DNA of 64,000 nt from DAITAZ01 sp036824045 (GCA_036824045.1 DAITAZ010000006.1:39491-103490); one strand, 5' to 3'. Counted from the stretch's first letter, positions 26,902 through 35,087 are shown. Notes: a model not told the origin generated them from the sequence alone. Numbers and translations are program-made.

Positions 26902-27270
26902 ATGGAAAGTCCATTCAAAGGGCGCACTGGCTTGCGCCGCATCTGGAACGCATTCCGGTACTCGCTCGACGGGCTGGGTGCCGCCTATCGGAATGAGGCC
27001 GCCTTCCGGCAGGAAACGCTGTTGGCAGCGCTGCTCATACCCCTGGCCCTGTTCCTTCCTGTCAGTGGGACGGGCAAGGCGCTCATGGTCGCCAGCGTTC
27101 TGTTGGTGGTCGTGGTCGAGTTGATCAACTCTGCCATCGAGGCAGCGGTGGACCGCATTTCCCTGGAGCAGCATCAGCTCGCCAAGCGCGCGAAGGACAT
27201 CGGTAGCGCGGCCGTGCTGGTGGCGCTGGTCAATACTGCCGTGGTCTGGGGGCTCGTGCTCTACGGCTGA
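26902..27270 (+). CDS. dgkA: Diacylglycerol kinase
   Basis: A 122-residue, three-helix inner-membrane kinase that phosphorylates diacylglycerol to phosphatidic acid; the length matches E. coli DgkA (122). Signatures are an N-terminal amphipathic region GLRRIWNAFRYSLDG, NEAAFRQE and the family motif ELINSAIEAAVDRI. I chose the ATG at 26902; the longer frame upstream lacks similarity. It opens the lipid island, and its substrate DAG is also the likely acceptor for the neighbouring glycosyltransferases. Confidence 0.93.
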   Translation: MESPFKGRTGLRRIWNAFRYSLDGLGAAYRNEAAFRQETLLAALLIPLALFLPVSGTGKALMVASVLLVVVVELINSAIEAAVDRISLEQHQLAKRAKDIGSAAVLVALVNTAVVWGLVLYG

Positions 27271-27319
27271 GGCGTGAGGGCCGCCGTCCTCCTTACGTGC
27301 TCGGCCTGATCCGCTGTCG

Positions 27320-27359
27320 CTGTCACCTGGGCGCAACCCGCCTGTCACCTGCCTGTTAT
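27320..27359 (+). promoter_or_regulatory. Tandem Pho-box-like repeats before glycosyltransferase gene
   Basis: Four 7-mers with exact 11-bp period: CTGTCAC (27320), a degenerate GCGCAAC (27331), CTGTCAC (27342) and CTGTTAT (27353). The last two with their 4-base spacer (CTGTCAC-CTGC-CTGTTAT) match the known PhoB box (two CTGTCAT units, 4-base spacer). A PhoB -10 would be expected about 10 bases downstream, where CACCAT at 27370 is a poor match. Confidence 0.65.
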
Positions 27360-27373
27360 CCCGCCATCTCACC

Positions 27374-28609
27374 ATGGCGGATATGGAAACTCCAGGCTAC
27401 ATCGTTCAGCAGTTGTCCCAGGGGCGTCGGCAGCTGCGCGTCGCCCTGGTGACGGAAACCTATCCTCCCGAAGTCAACGGCGTTGCCATGACCATCGGCC
27501 GCATGGTGGAGGGGCTCCTTGCGCGCGGGCATCGTGTGCAACTGATTCGTCCGCGACAAAGCGCCGCAGACGCAGCCCGGACCGAGCCCCAACTGGAAGA
27601 GGTGCTCGGGCGGGGCGTGCCCATTCCGCGCTATGCGGGCTTGCGCATGGGGCTGCCAGCCAAGCGGCAACTGGTGCGGCTGTGGTCCCATCGCCGGCCT
27701 GACCTGGTGCACGTGGTGACCGAAGGGCCTCTCGGCTGGTCCGCCATTGCCGCTGCTCGCCACCTGCACCTGCCGGTGGCCTCCGATTTCCATACCAATT
27801 TCCATAGCTATAGCCGTCACTACGGGCTCGCCTGGTTGCGTCATCCCATTGCGGCCTACTTGCGCCGCTTTCACAACCGCACGGATCTGACCCTTGTCCC
27901 CACACAGGCTCTGGCCGAGCAACTGTCGCACCTGGGCTACCGCAACGTGGCCGTGGTGGCGCGCGGGGTGGATACGGCGCTGTTTTCCCCGGGCAAACGG
28001 TCAGAGATTTTGCGTGCCAGTTGGGGGGCCGGCCCTGATGATCTGGTGGTGTCTTACGTGGGGCGGCTCGCGCCGGAGAAGAACCTGCCCCTCGTGTTCA
28101 GGGCTTTTGACGCCCTGCAAGCTAGGCATCCGGGTGCCCGGCTGCTGCTGGTGGGGGACGGGCCGGAACGCGCCGCACTCGGGGTGCCCCGGCAGGGGCA
28201 TCACTACGCTGGCCAGCGCACCGGAGAAGACTTGGCGGCGCACTACGCCTCGTCCGACCTGTTTCTCTTCCCCAGCCTGACCGAAACCTTCGGCAATGTC
28301 ACCGCGGAGGCGCTGGCCAGCGGCGTGCCGGTGGTTGCCTACGACTACGCCGCCGCGGCCGAGTTGATCCTTCCCGAGCGGAATGGAGTGCGGGTCACCG
28401 TGGGCGATGAGGAAGCCTTCATCGCAGCCGCTTGCCGCCTGGCTGGCGATGCCTGCCTGCGTCGGGCGATGGGGGACGAGGCGGCCCGGCGTGCAGCCCG
28501 CTACGACTGGAACGACATCCACAACCAGTTTGCCGGGTTGCTCGCCGAGATGGTCGATCAGCACGAAAGGAAGAACCGTGCCCAAGCGTTTGTCTTTGCA
28601 CCGGATTAA
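27374..28609 (+). CDS. GT4 glycosyltransferase, probable glycolipid synthase
   Basis: An up to 411-residue GT-B fold enzyme. The N-domain starts LRVALVTETYPPEVNGVAMT with the acceptor loop FHTNFHSY; the GT4 donor domain has SYVGRLAPEKNLPLVFRAFD, LLVGDGPERAAL and the E-x7-E site FLFPSLTETFGNVTAEALASG. It belongs to the group of alpha-mannosyl/glucosyl transferases that glycosylate diacylglycerol or phosphatidyl-inositol; the exact sugar is not predictable. If the upstream Pho box sets the start site, transcription would begin near 27382, so the real start may be ATG 27383 or TTG 27413. The 3' end overlaps the PAP2 gene by 32 bases. Confidence 0.85.
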   Translation: MADMETPGYIVQQLSQGRRQLRVALVTETYPPEVNGVAMTIGRMVEGLLARGHRVQLIRPRQSAADAARTEPQLEEVLGRGVPIPRYAGLRMGLPAKRQLVRLWSHRRPDLVHVVTEGPLGWSAIAAARHLHLPVASDFHTNFHSYSRHYGLAWLRHPIAAYLRRFHNRTDLTLVPTQALAEQLSHLGYRNVAVVARGVDTALFSPGKRSEILRASWGAGPDDLVVSYVGRLAPEKNLPLVFRAFDALQARHPGARLLLVGDGPERAALGVPRQGHHYAGQRTGEDLAAHYASSDLFLFPSLTETFGNVTAEALASGVPVVAYDYAAAAELILPERNGVRVTVGDEEAFIAAACRLAGDACLRRAMGDEAARRAARYDWNDIHNQFAGLLAEMVDQHERKNRAQAFVFAPD

Positions 28610-29108
28610 CGCCTACGACACGGCGCTGTGTCTGCGCTTCAACCGCGCCTGCCGGTGGCCGGCGGTTTTGCGCTTTTTCCGTGCTGTCAGCCGGGTCGGG
28701 GATGGGGGCATCTGGTATGTGCTCATGGCCTTGCTGCCAGTGCTGCACGGCCCGGCCGGCTGGCACGCGAGCCTCCGGTTGGTGCTGGCAGGGGGACTTG
28801 GCATCGTCATCTACAAGTGGCTCAAGGTGCGCACCCTGCGGCCGCGGCCGTACCAGGTGTACTCGGCGATCACTGCCGGTACCGCGCCCCTGGATCAGTT
28901 CAGCTTCCCCTCCGGGCACACCTTGCACGCGGTCAGTTTCACCTGGATCGCCTGTAGCGCGTTTCCCGAGCTGACTGCGATGCTCGTGCCGCTGGCGGTG
29001 CTTATCGGGCTCTCACGCCCCATCCTCGGCCTGCATTACCCCAGTGATGTACTGGCGGGTGCCGGGCTTGGGGTTCTGGTCGGCCGACTGGTGGTGTGCA
29101 TCGTCTAG
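28578..29108 (+). CDS. PAP2-family phosphatase
   Basis: A 176-residue membrane phosphatase with all three PAP2 motifs: KWLKVRTLRPRP, FPSGHTLH and SRPILGLHYPSD. The family dephosphorylates phosphatidic acid, undecaprenyl-PP or phosphatidylglycerophosphate on the periplasmic side. The GTG start at 28578 has AGGA upstream and lies within the end of the glycosyltransferase gene, so the two are coupled. In this context phosphatidate to diacylglycerol is the most attractive reaction, but that is inference. Confidence 0.88.
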   Translation: MPKRLSLHRINAYDTALCLRFNRACRWPAVLRFFRAVSRVGDGGIWYVLMALLPVLHGPAGWHASLRLVLAGGLGIVIYKWLKVRTLRPRPYQVYSAITAGTAPLDQFSFPSGHTLHAVSFTWIACSAFPELTAMLVPLAVLIGLSRPILGLHYPSDVLAGAGLGVLVGRLVVCIV

Positions 29109-29179
29109 CCGCATCCCCTGTGGCTGGGCGGACGAACCTTTCACGATGGCAATCAGGCCTCAGGGCAGATGTAACATAA

Positions 29180-29206
29180 AAACAGTATAAATTGTTTATA
29201 CTGTTT
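29180..29206. promoter_or_regulatory. 27-bp perfect palindrome in the promoter of the RHH-like gene
   Basis: Two perfect 12-bp arms, AAACAGTATAAA and TTTATACTGTTT, surround TTG. TATACT (29197-29202) inside the right arm is a good -10, and by symmetry the left arm holds the same -10 on the other strand. The stretch is strikingly AT-rich compared with the flanks. A dimeric repressor site over the promoter is the simplest reading. It is not a LexA box (no CTGT-N8-ACAG in the right phase). Confidence 0.75.
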
Positions 29207-29236
29207 AAGTGCCAATCCCAGACGAGGAGAACCCTG

Positions 29237-29836
29237 ATGAATGAACAAGAAAACCAGCCAGTCCCAACCGGTCCCACCGATCACCAACAGCTTCCCGCCG
29301 CTGCGTCGACGGACTCCGTAGACGTGTCCGCCGTCTCCGGGCCGGACTCGGCCCCTGAGATCGCGCCCGACGCCAGTGCGCCGATGGTCGAGGAGCCTCC
29401 CACGGTGGAAACCGTGTTGGAAGGGACGGATGCCGAGGTGTCCGCCGCACCCCACGCGGCAAGCGAACCGCCCGCGCAGGCGCCTCAACCCGCTTCCCCG
29501 CCGCCGAAGGCCAAGGGGAAAGCCAAGCCCGAGAAAGCGCCCAAGACCAAGGCGGACAAGCACAAGGATAAAGGCGACAAGGCCAAGGCCGAGAAGCAAA
29601 AAGCCGAAAAGGCGCCCAAGCCCAAGATGGTGCGGGACAGCTTCACCATGCCGGAGCCGGATTACGCCCTGATCGCCGGCCTCAAGCTTCGCTGCGCCAC
29701 CCAGGGGGCCGAGGTCAAGAAGAGCGAGTTGCTGCGGCTCGGGCTCCAGGCGCTTGCCCGCATGGGTGACGAGGATCTGGCCACCGTGGTCAAGGCGCTG
29801 GACAAGCTCAAGACCGGGCGGCCCAGGAAGGCCTGA
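29237..29836 (+). CDS. Lys/Pro/Ala-rich protein with ribbon-helix-helix-like C-terminus
   Basis: A 199-residue cytoplasmic protein. Residues 1-80 are acidic, Pro/Ala/Ser-rich and probably disordered; 80-135 are a Lys/Ala/Pro-rich repeat region (AEKQKAEKAPKPK-type), histone H1-like; residues about 137-199 form a compact domain (DSFTMPEPDYALI, then LKLRCATQGAEVKKSELLRLGLQALARM) whose strand-helix-helix pattern resembles a ribbon-helix-helix DNA-binding fold. The ATG follows GAGGAG at good distance. The palindrome just upstream suggests autoregulation. The function is unknown; DNA-binding is inferred. Confidence 0.75.
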   Translation: MNEQENQPVPTGPTDHQQLPAAASTDSVDVSAVSGPDSAPEIAPDASAPMVEEPPTVETVLEGTDAEVSAAPHAASEPPAQAPQPASPPPKAKGKAKPEKAPKTKADKHKDKGDKAKAEKQKAEKAPKPKMVRDSFTMPEPDYALIAGLKLRCATQGAEVKKSELLRLGLQALARMGDEDLATVVKALDKLKTGRPRKA

Positions 29837-29889
29837 AGCCCTTTCCCGGCCGGGGCCAGTTGCCCGGCACCGGCCGGAACTTCCTGTGC

Positions 29890-30741
29890 TCAGGCCCATC
29901 CGCCGGTCGGGGCAAACAAGTCCTGCGGCAAGGGCAGGCGGTTGCGCAAGTGGGCAAGATCGAGCCCTGCGAGCCCGGCCCGCGCCCGCACCGGGCACAC
30001 ATCCGCAGCCCAGGCCGGGGTTTCGCCGGCGAGCAATGCGTTGATCTGGGGCAGGCGGGCCACCGTTTCCCGAAGGAAATGATGCATGCGGCGCTGCATG
30101 CGCCGATCCAGCCGACAGGCTATGGCGTGGGCAAGGCGGGGCAGCCGGCTGGCGCGCAGGATCTGGTCCGCCCCGGCCAACTGGCCGATGGCCTTCCTGG
30201 CCGCTGCCTTGCTCCCGCCGAAGTGGCGTGCAGTCCAGGCTGCGGCACGGCCCGATTCGGCTGCCAGCAGTTCTCCGGGTGGGGCGAACAGTTCCCCGTG
30301 CAGGTGGTGGTCCAGCGTCCATTCGCACAGGGCGTGGGTGACGTGGGGGACAGGGGCCCACAGGGTTTCGTGGGTCGGCACATAGTGGTTGTGGGCCAGC
30401 ACGTCGGTCAGCAAATGGCTGACGAAACCCAGGGCCAGCGCTCGCTCGCCATCGTCCCGGCAATCGGAAAGCAGGACGGATGCGCAGGACCACTCGTGGG
30501 AATCCTGGAAACCGCCAACGCCGCCCAGCCGGCTCACCAGGGCCAGATCGGGCAGGCTTGCACCCGTCAGGACGAGCCGCGGAAAGCGCCGCGCGGCGCG
30601 CCGGAAGGCCGGGTCCGCGAGAGGAACGGCCCAGAGCAGGATCTGGGCGAAATAGGTGTGGGTGACCAGTCCCCAGGCGCAGGCCTCGTTGGCCGTCAGT
30701 AGCAGGGGAACGCACCAGAGCCAGGGGCGCAGGGTATTCAT
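29890..30741 (-). CDS. Exported zinc-dependent phospholipase C-like protein
   Basis: A 283-residue protein with a signal peptide (MNTLRPWLWCVPLLLTANEACA, cleavage before WGLVTH). The Trp right after cleavage, WGLVTHTYFAQ, the Asp of GASLPDLALVS, and LGFVSHLLTDVLAHNHYVPTHE with several His/Asp residues fit the zinc-dependent phospholipase C fold (PF00882), where the mature N-terminal Trp and several His/Asp bind three zinc ions. It is divergent from the second glycosyltransferase. A phospholipid-degrading role giving diacylglycerol is suggested by family and neighbours, not proven. Confidence 0.78.
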   Translation of the reverse strand: MNTLRPWLWCVPLLLTANEACAWGLVTHTYFAQILLWAVPLADPAFRRAARRFPRLVLTGASLPDLALVSRLGGVGGFQDSHEWSCASVLLSDCRDDGERALALGFVSHLLTDVLAHNHYVPTHETLWAPVPHVTHALCEWTLDHHLHGELFAPPGELLAAESGRAAAWTARHFGGSKAAARKAIGQLAGADQILRASRLPRLAHAIACRLDRRMQRRMHHFLRETVARLPQINALLAGETPAWAADVCPVRARAGLAGLDLAHLRNRLPLPQDLFAPTGGWA

Positions 30742-30807
30742 GTCCCCCAGTGTCGTCGTGGGCCGCTACCGGTTGTTGACCATCCCGTTGCGCCGGTTTG
30801 ACGGTGG

Positions 30808-30836
30808 CTGCCATCCTCCTGTCACGCAACTGCCAT
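30808..30836 (+). promoter_or_regulatory. Triple Pho-box-like repeat before second glycosyltransferase
   Basis: Three 7-mers with exact 11-bp period: CTGCCAT (30808), CTGTCAC (30819) and CTGCCAT (30830), separated by 4-base spacers. The element is about 70 bases before the start of the gene at 30910. A good -10 was not found at the expected distance. Confidence 0.68.
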
Positions 30837-30909
30837 CGCGGGGCAACGCATCCTCGCCACCATCCGGACTTTGCCGCGAGGGGTTCGCGGCCTTGCCCGC
30901 GGGGGATGT

Positions 30910-32100
30910 ATGCGTGTGTTGATGGTCTCCGACGTGTTCTTTCCCCGTATCAACGGGGTGTCCACGTCCATCGAAACCTTCTCCGCCGGATTGGCCCGGC
31001 AAGGCGTGGAAGTCCACCTGGTGGCCCCCGCCTATGGCGATGAGCCTCCTTGGCCGCGGGTGATCCGGGTGCCGGCCCGCCCGGTTCCCTTCGACCCGGA
31101 AGACCGCTTCATGAGCGTCGGCGCCGTGCTCGATGCCGTGAATGCCGCCGGACTGCCCCCCTGGGATCTGGTGCACGTCCAGACGCCGTTCAGCGCCCAT
31201 TACGCCGGCTTGCGCCTTGCGCGCCGGAGCGGGGTGCCGGTGGTAGCCACCTATCACACCCTGTTCGAGGAGTACCTCCACCATTACGTGCCGCTGCTGC
31301 CGCGGCGGCTCACGGCCACCCTGGCGCGGCGCTTCTCCGCCCGTCAGTGCAATGACCTGGACGGGATCATCGTCCCCTCCCACGCCATGGTGGCGCGTCT
31401 GCTCAAGTACGGGGTCACCCGCCCCTTGCATCTGCTGCCCACCGGGCTGGCGGCGGGGCAATTCGTCCCGGGCAATGGGGCTGCGTTCCGCGCCCGCCAC
31501 GGCATCGCTCCGGGCAGGCCGCTGGGACTGTATGTGGGGCGTGTGGCCCACGAGAAGAACATCGGTTTTCTGATCGAGGTTGCCGAGCGGGTGCGGCGCC
31601 GGCAGCCGGATTTCCTGCTGCTCGTCGCCGGTGAAGGCCCCGCCCGGGAGGCGCTGGCCGCCCAGGTCCGCAAGACGGGACTGGAGGGGCACGTCCAGTT
31701 CGTTGGCTATCTGGAACGGCGTCGCGAACTGCTGGACTGCTATGCGGCGGCGGACGTGTTCGTGTTTGCGTCGCGCACCGAAACCCAGGGGCTGGTGCTT
31801 CTGGAAGCCATGGCTCAGGGGGTCCCGGTGGTCGGCTTGGCGGAGATGGGGACGCGGGACATCCTGGGCCCGGAGCGGGGGGCCCGGGTGGCCCCGCCAG
31901 AGATTGAAGGTTTCGCCGACACGGTGGCGGACTTGCTGGCAGATCCCGCAGCGCGTCACCGCTTGGGCCGCGCTGCCAGCGCGTTTGCCGCGGAGTGGGG
32001 TGAGGCCGGCATGGCCGAGCGGCTGGCCGCCATCTATCGTGCCGTGCGCGACAACCCCGCTGCCCCGGGCTTGAGCGTCGCCGGGGCGGCCGCAGGATAG
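30910..32100 (+). CDS. GT4 glycosyltransferase, probable diacylglycerol glycosyltransferase
   Basis: A 396-residue GT-B enzyme. The N-domain begins MRVLMVSDVFFPRINGVSTSIETF with the acceptor-side TYHTLFEEYLHHYVP; the donor domain has GLYVGRVAHEKNIGFLIEVAE, LLVAGEGPARE and FVFASRTETQGLVLLEAMAQG. The family includes monoglucosyl- and mannosyl-diacylglycerol synthases and phosphatidylinositol mannosyltransferases. ATG 30910 has a G-rich ribosome site (GGGGG). The similar enzyme at 27374 shares the layout, so the two could act in sequence to build a diglycosyl lipid. Confidence 0.86.
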   Translation: MRVLMVSDVFFPRINGVSTSIETFSAGLARQGVEVHLVAPAYGDEPPWPRVIRVPARPVPFDPEDRFMSVGAVLDAVNAAGLPPWDLVHVQTPFSAHYAGLRLARRSGVPVVATYHTLFEEYLHHYVPLLPRRLTATLARRFSARQCNDLDGIIVPSHAMVARLLKYGVTRPLHLLPTGLAAGQFVPGNGAAFRARHGIAPGRPLGLYVGRVAHEKNIGFLIEVAERVRRRQPDFLLLVAGEGPAREALAAQVRKTGLEGHVQFVGYLERRRELLDCYAAADVFVFASRTETQGLVLLEAMAQGVPVVGLAEMGTRDILGPERGARVAPPEIEGFADTVADLLADPAARHRLGRAASAFAAEWGEAGMAERLAAIYRAVRDNPAAPGLSVAGAAAG

Positions 32101-32158
32101 TCATGGCAGCCCAAGGCTGTGGGCACGGGCACGCAGCGTCTGCGCCGGGCCGGCACGG

Positions 32159-32989
32159 TCAGGCCGACGACGTGGCCAGCTCGGGCTGCGTCTCCTGGGC
32201 ATCCGGCGAGGGCGGGGCGGGGTCGGGTGCCTCCGGAGCGGAGGGCGATGCAGCACCCAGGCGGGAGGCGATGCGGGTTTGCGCCAGCAGGGCGAGTTCC
32301 CGGCGGTGGCTGGCATCCGCTTCGGTTTCGCCCAAGGGGTGCACCTGGGCGACGAGCCCGCGCGCACGGACAATCGCGCGCAGGCATTCCCAGAAGCTGG
32401 TTTCGCCCACATAGGCGGGCTCCAGCCGCAGCGTGCCGCTGGCGTCCGTGTAGCGCAGGGCAAAGGGCTGGACGGGCGCCCCCACGTCCAGCGCGGGCTG
32501 CAGCAGGGCGGGGAAGAAGTTGAGCACGCCGTGGCCTTCGCTGGTCGTGCCCTCCGGGAACACCACCGCCCATTCGCCGCTGTCGAGCACTGCGCGCAGG
32601 GTTTCGGCGGTGCGCCGCGCGGCGCCGCGATTGCCGCGGGTGATGAAGATGGTGTCGGTGCGGGCGCACAGCCACCCGATCAGGGGCCAGGCGCGCACTT
32701 CGTCCTTGCACACGAAGGCGGCAGGTGCCACGGCGTTGATGGCGAACACGTCGAGCCAGGAGACATGGTTGGCCACGATCAAGCCCGGCCGCACGGGTGC
32801 ATCGCCGCACAGTTCCAGATGTACGCCCAGGATGGATAGCAACTGGCGGGACCAGCGCTTCTTCAGGGCAAGCCGGCGGGACTGGCCAACGGCGGGGTAG
32901 GCGGCGCTCACCAACACCACCGCCCAGCCCAGGTGCAGCGCCAGCCGCCCGATACGGGCTCCGGCGCGTAGTCGTCGAAGTGTACTCAG
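32159..32989 (-). CDS. olsA: PlsC-family acyltransferase, probable ornithine-lipid O-acyltransferase
   Basis: A protein of about 276 residues with the LPLAT motifs in order: NHVSWLDVFAIN (NHxxxxD-like), ITRGNRGAA, VFPEGTTSEGHGVLNFFPAL and the later PVQPFALRY. PlsC family members acylate lysophosphatidate; OlsA acylates lyso-ornithine lipid. Coupling to olsB makes OlsA the better choice. There is no ATG or GTG at the expected N-terminus; a CTG at 32989 overlapping the olsB stop (CTGA) fits the family length, so the start is uncertain. The C-terminal 35 residues are low-complexity. Confidence 0.8.
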   Translation of the reverse strand: MSTLRRLRAGARIGRLALHLGWAVVLVSAAYPAVGQSRRLALKKRWSRQLLSILGVHLELCGDAPVRPGLIVANHVSWLDVFAINAVAPAAFVCKDEVRAWPLIGWLCARTDTIFITRGNRGAARRTAETLRAVLDSGEWAVVFPEGTTSEGHGVLNFFPALLQPALDVGAPVQPFALRYTDASGTLRLEPAYVGETSFWECLRAIVRARGLVAQVHPLGETEADASHRRELALLAQTRIASRLGAASPSAPEAPDPAPPSPDAQETQPELATSSA

Positions 32990-33753
32990 CTCTGACGCTC
33001 CACAAAATGCTTGGCATACCGGCTGCTGACCCGGGACATGGGGAGCAGCAGCAGCAGATCCGCGGTGTTGAAATCCGGGTCCCAGGCGGGCTCGCCGCAC
33101 ACCCAGGCCCCGGCGCGCAGGTAGCCTTTGAGCAGGGGCGGGGCTTCCGCCTTCACGCCCGTGACCAGGCGCTCGAAGGGCAGCCGGGTGCGGGGGAAGA
33201 CGCGATATTCCAACGGTGCCAGGTGTTCGTCAATGAGCTGGGTGAAGACGTTGGCCGCATTGTGGCCGCCGTCGGCCATGCTGATGGAGGCGCAGCCGAT
33301 CAGGTAGCTGTAATGGTTGTGGGCCATGAACTGGGCGAGTCCGGCCCACAGCAGGCTGATCACCGCGCCGGAGCGGTAGTCCGGATCGATGCAGGAGCGG
33401 CCCACTTCCACCAGCTGCGGCTTGAGGTGGGCCAGGCGGGTGAGATCGAACTCCGTTTCGGAGTAGTAGTTGCCCACCTGGGACGCTGCGCCGGGGGTGA
33501 GGATGCGATAGGTGCCAACGATGCGGCCGTTGGCTTCGTCGCGCACCAGCAGGTGCTGGCAATAGGGGTCGTAGATGTCCTGGTCCACGCCGGGCTGGCG
33601 GGTGGACAGCCGGGCGCCCATTTCCTCGCCAAACACCCGGTAACGCAGTTTCTGGGCGGCCAGGACTTCCGACTCGCTCCGGGCCAGGCCCACGTGGTAG
33701 CTGGGCCGGTGCAGGGTGCTTTCCCGCAGCGCCGGCTGGTTGTTGTGCAGCAT
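32986..33753 (-). CDS. olsB: Ornithine N-acyltransferase OlsB-like
   Basis: A 255-residue GNAT-fold acyltransferase of the OlsB/hemolysin-like group. It has SESEVLAAQKLRYRVFGEEMGA, the acceptor region LVEVGRSCIDPDYRSG, and ISMADGGHNAANVFTQL. In homologues it transfers a 3-hydroxyacyl chain from acyl-ACP to ornithine, giving lyso-ornithine lipid, the first step of ornithine-lipid synthesis. The ATG at 33753 follows AGGAG; the upstream ATG lacks one. Pho-box-like repeats precede it. Confidence 0.85.
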   Translation of the reverse strand: MLHNNQPALRESTLHRPSYHVGLARSESEVLAAQKLRYRVFGEEMGARLSTRQPGVDQDIYDPYCQHLLVRDEANGRIVGTYRILTPGAASQVGNYYSETEFDLTRLAHLKPQLVEVGRSCIDPDYRSGAVISLLWAGLAQFMAHNHYSYLIGCASISMADGGHNAANVFTQLIDEHLAPLEYRVFPRTRLPFERLVTGVKAEAPPLLKGYLRAGAWVCGEPAWDPDFNTADLLLLLPMSRVSSRYAKHFVERQS

Positions 33754-33786
33754 CGCCGTTCTCCTTGTATGCATTGTCTGGCGGCG

Positions 33787-33842
33787 ATTCTGGGCGCCGG
33801 CTGTTACGGGCAGGTTGCGCCTGCGTTACCGGCGTCTGACAG
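33787..33842 (-). promoter_or_regulatory. Degenerate Pho-box array and -10 of the ols operon
   Basis: Read on the minus strand: CTGTCAG (33842-33836), CGGTAAC (33831-33825), GCGCAAC (33820-33814) and CCGTAAC (33809-33803), all in 11-bp register. Ten bases further, CAGAAT (33792-33787) is a fair -10, the spacing known from PhoB-dependent promoters. Individual repeats match the consensus poorly apart from the first. Confidence 0.5.
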
Positions 33843-33921
33843 CCCGGGGGGATGCGCCCTTAAGGTTGCCCCTGATCTTTCCGCTAATTGCAGCGACAGG
33901 CTGCAGCCCTTGCGGCCACCC

Positions 33922-35087
33922 ATGGATGAGTCAGCGGAGATCGGCGAGATGGAAGTCAGGCAGGTGGTGCTGGAAAAGGGAGTTCCCGCCACGGGGGATC
34001 TGGATGAGTTGGTGGCGATGGCTCCGCAATGGGTGCTGGTGTTTGCCTCGGTACCGTGCCTGGAAAATGGTGCGCTGGTGCCGGCGCTGGAGGCTGCGTT
34101 CCCCCGCGCCCATCGGGTGGGCTGCTCCACGGCGGGCGAAATCTCCTGCGACGGCGTGGGCGATGGTTCCGCCGTGGTCACCGCCATCCGCTTCGACAAC
34201 CCGGCTTTCCGTGTGGCGGAGGCCGAACTGGAGGGGATGGAGGATTCCGCCACCGCCGGCCAGCGCCTCGCAGCCCAACTGGCCGGGGCGGGACTGAACC
34301 ATGTGCTGGTGTTCGGGCAAGGGGTCAACATCAATGGCAGCGCCCTCATTGCTGGCATGCGCCAGGCCTTGGGGCCGGAGGTGACGGTTTCGGGCGGTCT
34401 GGCCGGGGATGACGGGGCATTCCGTCGGACCCTGACGCTTTCAAACAGCGGCGTGTCAGACCGGCGCATCGTTGCCGTAGGTTTCTACGGCGCCACCCTG
34501 CGCCTGTCCCACGGCTCCTTCGGGGGCTGGCAGCCATTTGGTCCGGCGCGACAGGTGACCCGCTCGGCGGGCAACATCCTGTTCGAGCTCGACGGCGAAC
34601 CCGCGCTGGAGGTCTACAAGCGCTACCTGGGCGCCTACGCCAAGGATCTGCCCGCCTCCGGGCTGCTCTTTCCGTTTGCCATGCTGGGCGCGGACCACAA
34701 TGCCACCGGCCTGATCCGCACCATCCTTGGTGTGGACGAGGCTGCCGGCAGTCTGGTGCTGGCCGGCGACATCGAACAGGGAGGCTATTTGCGCCTGATG
34801 CACGCCAGCACCGATGCCCTCGTGGACGGCGCCCAGGCCGCAGCGGAAGCGGCCCGTCAGGTGCAGGCCAGCGCCAGCGACAGCCTCTCTCTGCTGGTCA
34901 GTTGCGTGGGGCGCAAGCTGGTGATGGGCGCGCGGGTGGATGAAGAGGTGGAGGCGGTGGGCGACGTGCTGGGCACGCGCAGCACCCTGTGCGGCTTTTA
35001 CTCCTACGGCGAAATCAGCCCGTTCGTCGATTCCACCGACTGCCGCCTGCACAACCAGACCATGACCATCACCTCGCTGGTGGAGTT

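Noticed and set aside
29180..29206. LexA box
   Set aside because: The arms contain ACAGTAT/ATACTGT, the wrong order for CTGT-N8-ACAG, and the downstream gene is not an SOS gene I know.
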